Origin: Caballeronia mineralivorans PML1(12)
Lineage (GTDB): Bacteria > Pseudomonadota > Gammaproteobacteria > Burkholderiales > Burkholderiaceae
Assembly (NCBI RefSeq): GCF_001028175.1
Contig: NZ_AEJF01000143.1
Location: forward strand, 208,461 to 272,460
Length of the DNA: 64,000 nucleotides
Direction of reading: 5' to 3'
The notes beneath the pieces are model-generated. The model did not search any database, had not been told where the DNA came from, and was given only the letters and a program-made list of their open reading frames with translations. Made by a program: the position numbers and the translations under genes. This document shows, one piece after another, positions 59,818-64,000 of the stretch (positions are counted from its first letter, which is position 1; every line of letters starts with the position of its first letter).

Positions 59818-60946
59818 GGTGAAAAACCTGCAGTTCGGCCGGAATAAGCGCTTGCGCGAATGCGGCCGCAAGCGGACCCGCATGAAACGCGGCTAGCGTA
59901 ATGCCGGAGTGACAAAGGGCGATCCATGCGCCGGGCTGGTCGACGGAACCCGCATAGACCGGGCAGCCGTCCGGCGTCATGACGCGCAGGCACGACCAGT
60001 GCCGCACCAGCAGCGCTTGCCCCAACGCGGGCAACACACGGCCAGCCTGACGACTCATGCGGGCCGCGGCGGCGGTCGTCGTGCTCAGATCGAAGCCGAC
60101 TTCTTCCTGGGTGACCCCAACCATTACCGTGCCTTCGGCGGTCTGCCGAAGGCCGCTGGCCGGTAAGGGGAGTATTGGCGCCAGGCGCTCGGTGACCAGG
60201 AGCTGCCCGCGCTGCGCTCGCAGCGGTACGTCCAGTCCGACCATACGACCGAGCGCCGGCGAGCCCAGTCCGGCGGCAACGATCACCTGAGCCGCCTCGT
60301 AGCGCTGGGCACCGACCTGTACCTCGAAGCCGCCGCCGGTGCGCGACGCAATGCGCGACACTGCGCTGTTGGCGCGCAGGTGCCCGCCGCGCAATTGAAG
60401 GCCGCGCTGCAGCGCGGCCAGCAGGCGGAGCGGGTTGACGTGACCATCGATGTGCCCGTAACTCGCTCCGCTGATCTCGGGCCCGAACTGGACCTTGGGC
60501 AGCAGACGCTGCAGGGCGGCGCGATCCAGCATTTCCGCGCAGCGTTCTTGCCCGGGCAACTCCTCGGCCCAGCGCGCCAGCTTCTCGGCACGTTGATTCC
60601 ATTGCGCCTGGCCGAGACAGAAATGCAGGCCGCCGTCGGCCCGGTAGTCCAACTCGATGTCGGTTTCGGCGGTCAACTCACGAGCAAAGGCGGGCCACAA
60701 TGCCACGCTCTGGCGCGACAGCTGTTGGTAGGCCGGAACGCCGAAGCCCTTGCCTTGTACCCACACCAGTCCGAAGTTCGCCTTCGCCGCACGCAAGTCG
60801 CCGTCCGCGCCGTCGAGCGCCAGCACGCGCAGGCCTCGGCCGGCCAGACCGTAGGCAATCGCGGTACCGACCATGCCGGCGCCCGCGACGATCACGTCGT
60901 AGGTTTGCTTCGCCAATTGCTGTTCCGTACTCCTATCGACTGTCAT
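59786..60946 (-). CDS. Second DAO-family FAD oxidoreductase
   Basis: This 386-residue flavoprotein has the FAD motif VIVAGAGMVGTAIAYGLAGR and a C-terminal ALCHSGITLAAFHAGPLAAA typical of the DAO family. It is distinct in sequence from the HcnC-like subunit in the same operon. It is the first gene of the operon and starts at MTVDRSTEQQ. In hydroxyproline and opine pathways an extra DAO protein of this kind can serve as an alternative catalytic subunit or act on a second substrate. Which applies here is unclear. Confidence 0.82.
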   Translation of the reverse strand: MTVDRSTEQQLAKQTYDVIVAGAGMVGTAIAYGLAGRGLRVLALDGADGDLRAAKANFGLVWVQGKGFGVPAYQQLSRQSVALWPAFARELTAETDIELDYRADGGLHFCLGQAQWNQRAEKLARWAEELPGQERCAEMLDRAALQRLLPKVQFGPEISGASYGHIDGHVNPLRLLAALQRGLQLRGGHLRANSAVSRIASRTGGGFEVQVGAQRYEAAQVIVAAGLGSPALGRMVGLDVPLRAQRGQLLVTERLAPILPLPASGLRQTAEGTVMVGVTQEEVGFDLSTTTAAAARMSRQAGRVLPALGQALLVRHWSCLRVMTPDGCPVYAGSVDQPGAWIALCHSGITLAAFHAGPLAAAFAQALIPAELQVFHHGRFDVPQTA

Positions 60947-60972
60947 TTCAGTGCCGTAAAATAAGCGGGTGC

Positions 60973-60991
60973 GCATCAATTTTTGTTATGC
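60973..60991. promoter_or_regulatory. LysR-type binding box (T-N11-A)
   Basis: GCAT-N11-ATGC (60973-60991, centre CAATTTTTGTT) matches the LysR T-N11-A dyad. It lies between the divergent dehydrogenase/dpp operon and the LysR gene, the classic place for such a site. Confidence 0.6.
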
Positions 60992-61041
60992 TCGAACGCG
61001 CATCAGTATCGGTTGGTCGGCCTATTTCCAAGGGGTGTGGC

Positions 61042-61959
61042 ATGAAGCGGCAACTCAATTTGCGCCAGATCGAAGCGTTCAAGGCCGTCATAGAACAAGG
61101 CACTGTCAGCCGCGCCGCCGAAATCCTGTTTGTCTCACAGCCGGCGGTGAGCAAACTGCTGGCCCACCTCGAAGACGAGACGGGGCTGGCTCTCTTCGAG
61201 CGCATCCGCGGCAAGCTGGCGCCGACGCGCCACGGCATGCGCCTGTACGCGGAAATCGATCGCATCTTCGCCGGCGTGCGACAGGTCGAGCAGGCCGTCG
61301 ACTCGCTGCGCCGCGACGAACAGCGGCATCTCACGGTGGGTGTATTGCCCGCACTGTCGGGTTCGTTCATCCGGCGCGTCGTCATGAATTTCCTGAAGGT
61401 CCATCCCGACGTACGCGTGTCCATCGAGACGCGCAGCTCACAGTTCGTGGCCGACTGGCTGATCACGCGGCAGATCGACGTCGGCCTGGTTAGCGGCCTG
61501 GTGGACAATCCGTATATCGATAGCGAGTCGCTCATGGAACATCCCCTGATTTGCGCCTTGCCACCGACGCATCCGTTGTGCAAGAAAAAAATCATCCGTC
61601 CGCAGGACCTCGATGATGTTCCGTTCGTGACCTTCTCGGCCAAGAGCCAGACCCGCCAGTTGGTCGAAGCGGCGTTTCAGCGCCATGCGGTGCGACTGAA
61701 CGTGGTGCTCGAAACCGGCACTGCGCCGACCGTTTGCGAATTCATTGCCGCGGGCCTCGGTGTGTCGTTGATTCATCCGCTGTTCGCCGACGGTTCACAG
61801 GATCGGCTGGTGCTGCGCCGCTTCAAGCCGGACATGGCTTTCGATTTCCGGCTCTGCCGGATGCCTGCATCGCGCAATGCCGGTCTCGTCGACACGTTTA
61901 TTGAAGGCGCGCGCCTCGTGGCGGCACAGGTTTCGGCCGAATTGCTCAGTGACCAGTAA
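61042..61959 (+). CDS. LysR-family transcription regulator of the dehydrogenase/dpp operon
   Basis: This 305-residue LysR regulator begins RQLNLRQIEAFKAVIEQGTV and the helix-turn-helix SRAAEILFVSQPAVSKLLAH. The effector domain contains LTVGVLPALSGSFIRRVVMN. It resembles NocR/OccR-like regulators of opine uptake in general outline. It is divergent from the operon at 52933-60946, with a T-N11-A box between, and its 3' end overlaps the convergent binding-protein gene by 14 bp. It probably controls both. GGGGTG stands before the ATG. Confidence 0.87.
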   Translation: MKRQLNLRQIEAFKAVIEQGTVSRAAEILFVSQPAVSKLLAHLEDETGLALFERIRGKLAPTRHGMRLYAEIDRIFAGVRQVEQAVDSLRRDEQRHLTVGVLPALSGSFIRRVVMNFLKVHPDVRVSIETRSSQFVADWLITRQIDVGLVSGLVDNPYIDSESLMEHPLICALPPTHPLCKKKIIRPQDLDDVPFVTFSAKSQTRQLVEAAFQRHAVRLNVVLETGTAPTVCEFIAAGLGVSLIHPLFADGSQDRLVLRRFKPDMAFDFRLCRMPASRNAGLVDTFIEGARLVAAQVSAELLSDQ

Positions 61960-63517
61960 GCGATGTCTTCTCGGTGATGGGTGGCGCGAGGTTCAATGAA
62001 CCCAACAAGCTGTACCCGTACACGACCTTGTTGCTATGAACCCAGACTTGCAACAAGCCGAACAGCGGCACCGAGCAGACGTCATCGTGAATTTTCTGCT
62101 GCGCGCTTTTCCACAAAACCAGTTGCTTGTTCGGGTCTGGTTCCACGCGTGCCGCACGGATGTCGGCGTCCGCCATCGAGCAGTGGGAGAAGTTCGACAT
62201 CGCTGTTGGAGAATTCACCGCCGCGGCGGAATCGTAGAACTCGCTTAGCCAGGCATCGGCGTTGGGAAAGCGTGCCGCGCCATAGAACACCAACGCGCTC
62301 AAGTCTTTCCGGCTTTGTGCCTGATAGGTCGAGTGATCGACCACCTCCATGGTCAGCTTGATCCCGGCCTTCGCCAACTGCGACTGCACGATTTCCATGA
62401 TCGGTTCCTGCTCCGAGATATTCGACACGATCGACTTGATGGTGATGCCGTTCGGAAAACCGGCCTCGGTCAGCAGCTTGCGAGCATCCGCGACGTTGTA
62501 TGGATAGCCGCCGCTCGAACAGTCCTCTCCCAAGTAGCCTGGAGGGACCGCCGAGCAGCCCTTGGTGGCCACATCCGTGCCGACGTAATGCATGATCTCG
62601 TCGACGTTGATCGACTCGGCCAGCGCTTGCCGGACCTTGACGTTATCCAGCGGCTTGATCGTGCGATTGATGTACAAGGTGCGGAATTCGCCCGGTCTGA
62701 AGATATCGACATTCGTCCCGCTGCGTTTGCGGGCGCGTTCCACCCAGCGTTGTTCGCGCTTGCCCGCAATGATGTCGAGCTCGCCCGAATCGAACGCCAG
62801 TTCGCGATCGCTGTCCGACGGGATCATCCGGTAGGTAATGCCCGCGAGCTTCGGCTTGCCGCGGAAATACTGATCGTTCGCAACCAGTTGCACGTATTGC
62901 TGCGTGACATGCTGGCTGAAGGCGAAGGGCCCGGTACCGACTGGATGATTACCGAACTGGTTGCCGTATTTCTCGGCCGCTTTCATGCTGAGGATATTGC
63001 CGCCGTGATAGTTCGATACGCGCCCAAGGAAGGTGGCATTGGGGTACTTCAACGTGACGCGCACGGTGTATGGGTCCGTGGCTTCGACCTTGTCGATCAC
63101 GGCGAAGTTTGCCGCGAAGCTCGACCTCTTGGAGTCCGCGGCGCGCTGCAGCGAGTAGACGACATCCGCCGCGGTCAACTCACCCCAGTCCCCTTGAAAC
63201 TTGACGCCGTGGCGCAGATGAAACGTCCACACCTTGTTGTCCTTCGAGGTCTCCCAGCTTTCGGCCAGGTCGGCCTCGAGTGACTTGGGATCCGCGCTGC
63301 CGGGTGCGAAGCGGACGAGACCATTGAAGATCTCGGCGACCACCCCGACGTCGTTGGTCGACGTGGCACGATCCGGATCCAGCGTCACGTTGTCTTCGGC
63401 GCCCGAACTGACGCGGATAACCGGACGTGGATCGCTCTGCGCCTGCGTGGCAACCGGGAAGCTCAAGCCCGCAGTTGCCAGCGCCACGATCAGCGTGAAT
63501 AAGATTCGGTAGCTCAA
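61946..63517 (-). CDS. dppA: Peptide/opine-type ABC substrate-binding protein (DppA-like)
   Basis: This 523-residue periplasmic binding protein of the family-5 (DppA/OppA) type has a signal peptide at residues 1-27 (YRILFTLIVALATAGLSF, then ATQAQ). The mature part contains NVTLDPDRATSTNDVGVVAE and the family stretch WTFHLRHGVKFQGDWGELTA, followed by ADVVYSLQRAAD. It most likely delivers ligand to DppBCDF encoded 5 kb away on the same strand beyond the LysR gene. It has its own promoter region and ends convergently with lysR, overlapping it by 14 bp. Confidence 0.88.
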   Translation of the reverse strand: MSYRILFTLIVALATAGLSFPVATQAQSDPRPVIRVSSGAEDNVTLDPDRATSTNDVGVVAEIFNGLVRFAPGSADPKSLEADLAESWETSKDNKVWTFHLRHGVKFQGDWGELTAADVVYSLQRAADSKRSSFAANFAVIDKVEATDPYTVRVTLKYPNATFLGRVSNYHGGNILSMKAAEKYGNQFGNHPVGTGPFAFSQHVTQQYVQLVANDQYFRGKPKLAGITYRMIPSDSDRELAFDSGELDIIAGKREQRWVERARKRSGTNVDIFRPGEFRTLYINRTIKPLDNVKVRQALAESINVDEIMHYVGTDVATKGCSAVPPGYLGEDCSSGGYPYNVADARKLLTEAGFPNGITIKSIVSNISEQEPIMEIVQSQLAKAGIKLTMEVVDHSTYQAQSRKDLSALVFYGAARFPNADAWLSEFYDSAAAVNSPTAMSNFSHCSMADADIRAARVEPDPNKQLVLWKSAQQKIHDDVCSVPLFGLLQVWVHSNKVVYGYSLLGSLNLAPPITEKTSLTGH

Positions 63518-63796
63518 GTGTTGACCCTCGATCGAGATGCGTCGTTTCAGGAGTGACGCTAAGGTGAAGCCTTCAAATTAGGCTGTCAAAGTCCGGTATC
63601 GGTGTGGAGTATTCGAAAGAGTTATAGGTCGGGTAATCCCTTGTCGCGGGGCAATGGGGGTCACTCGGTGCCCACCGCATGACCCGATATAGAGCGTCTG
63701 GGTGGCATAAACATGCAGCGCGGCAAAGCCCCAAGCGGAATGGATAAGGCGAGCGGTTTCAGATTCGCGACAAATCCCCATGACTTTTTTGCTTGA

Positions 63797-63850
63797 TCTC
63801 AGTACGTACTGTTATGACGAAATTTTTCGTCAAATATCAGTACATGTCGG
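63797..63850. promoter_or_regulatory. Cluster of small palindromes upstream of the terminal LysR gene
   Basis: CAGTACGTACTG (63800-63811) is a perfect palindrome. TGACGAAA/TTTCGTCA (63815-63832) is an inverted repeat with 2 bp between. The half-site TCAGTAC recurs at about 63837-63843. The cluster lies about 100 bp before the LysR start, in DNA richer in A and T than its surroundings. It may be the operator for that regulator and the dppA promoter. Confidence 0.5.
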
Positions 63851-63938
63851 CTGTGAAATCAGAATATGGCGCAAAAAAGAAACTGGATAATCGTTTTTTT
63901 TGGGTTGATGATAGTGTTTTGTTATGAACTAATTTCGA

Positions 63939-64000
63939 ATGAAATTACGACAACTTGAGGCATTCCGCGCCGTGATGCTTTGTGCGACCGTCACGCGGGC
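63939..64000 (+). CDS. LysR-family regulator (only the first 20 codons are in the window)
   Basis: The ATG at 63939 opens a frame reading KLRQLEAFRAVMLCATVTRA, the standard start of LysR proteins, and runs to the window edge. It resembles the start of the LysR gene at 61042 (LRQIEAFKAVIEQGTVSRA). It lies downstream of a cluster of small palindromes and is divergent from dppA. Confidence 0.75.
   Translation, partial: MKLRQLEAFRAVMLCATVTR

Noticed and set aside
1..64000. CRISPR arrays, tRNA or rRNA genes, prophage
   Set aside because: No regularly spaced repeats, tRNA-like cloverleaf sequence, rRNA stretch or phage structural genes were recognised on either strand.

Overview
This window looks like a piece of a Burkholderiales genome, most likely Paraburkholderia, Caballeronia or Burkholderia. 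The reasons are its high GC content, several OmpC-type trimeric porins, a DUF4148 secreted protein, many LysR/MocR/AraC regulators, and many ABC importers for organosulfur and organonitrogen compounds. No rRNA, tRNA or CRISPR array was seen. All functional calls rest on reading the protein sequences; no database search was run.

Layout, left to right. Positions 1-2.7 kb carry a cut-off Tat-exported pectate-lyase-like protein, an MFS exporter and a ParE/RelE-type toxin-antitoxin pair whose antitoxin sits behind a perfect 18-bp palindrome. Positions 2.7-13.4 kb form a sulfur and sulfur-amino-acid island arranged as two divergent arms. The leftward arm has an amino-acid-type binding protein, two permeases and tauABC. 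The rightward arm has the matching ATPase, a cysteine-dioxygenase-like cupin, a cystathionine beta-lyase-like enzyme, a four-domain rhodanese and a second, paralogous binding protein. A porin and a second sulfonate/nitrate-type ABC system (15.0-18.1 kb) follow.

Positions 18.07-22.03 kb hold a palindromic intergenic repeat of about 810 bp that starts right at the stop codons of two convergent genes. It has been split by an IS110/IS1111-type element and an adjoining IS701-type element. Positions 22-29.5 kb contain a MocR regulator with a divergent GNAT acetyltransferase, a frameshifted gamma-glutamyltransferase, and a cysS-murA pair. The cysS-murA pair is preceded by a promoter, a tiny ORF with three Cys codons and an intrinsic terminator, which together look like a cysteine attenuator.

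Positions 29.5-39.8 kb are mixed. They contain a coiled-coil porin, two small secreted proteins flanking a stand-alone membrane module related to the anchor of class III adenylate cyclases, a TetR/MFS pair, an AraC-MFS operon and an NmrA-like reductase. Positions 39.9-43.7 kb carry a PNPOx-FNR-ferredoxin fusion, a glutathione S-transferase and a LysR regulator.

Positions 43.8-52.7 kb are a second organosulfur locus. A DszC/SfnB-like flavoprotein lies divergent to an sfnG-type dimethylsulfone monooxygenase. Behind sfnG, in one tightly packed operon, come a degenerate AMP-binding protein and a complete branched-chain (Liv) type importer. Positions 52.9-63.5 kb are a dppABCDF peptide/opine-type importer in an operon with four subunits of HcnABC/opine-oxidase-like flavoprotein dehydrogenases, next to a divergent LysR regulator. 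The left edge of that operon runs into the remnant of a lactonase gene, which suggests an insertion junction. The window ends in the first codons of another LysR regulator. The common thread is scavenging of organic sulfur and nitrogen: taurine, sulfonates, sulfones, cysteine and peptide- or opine-like amines.
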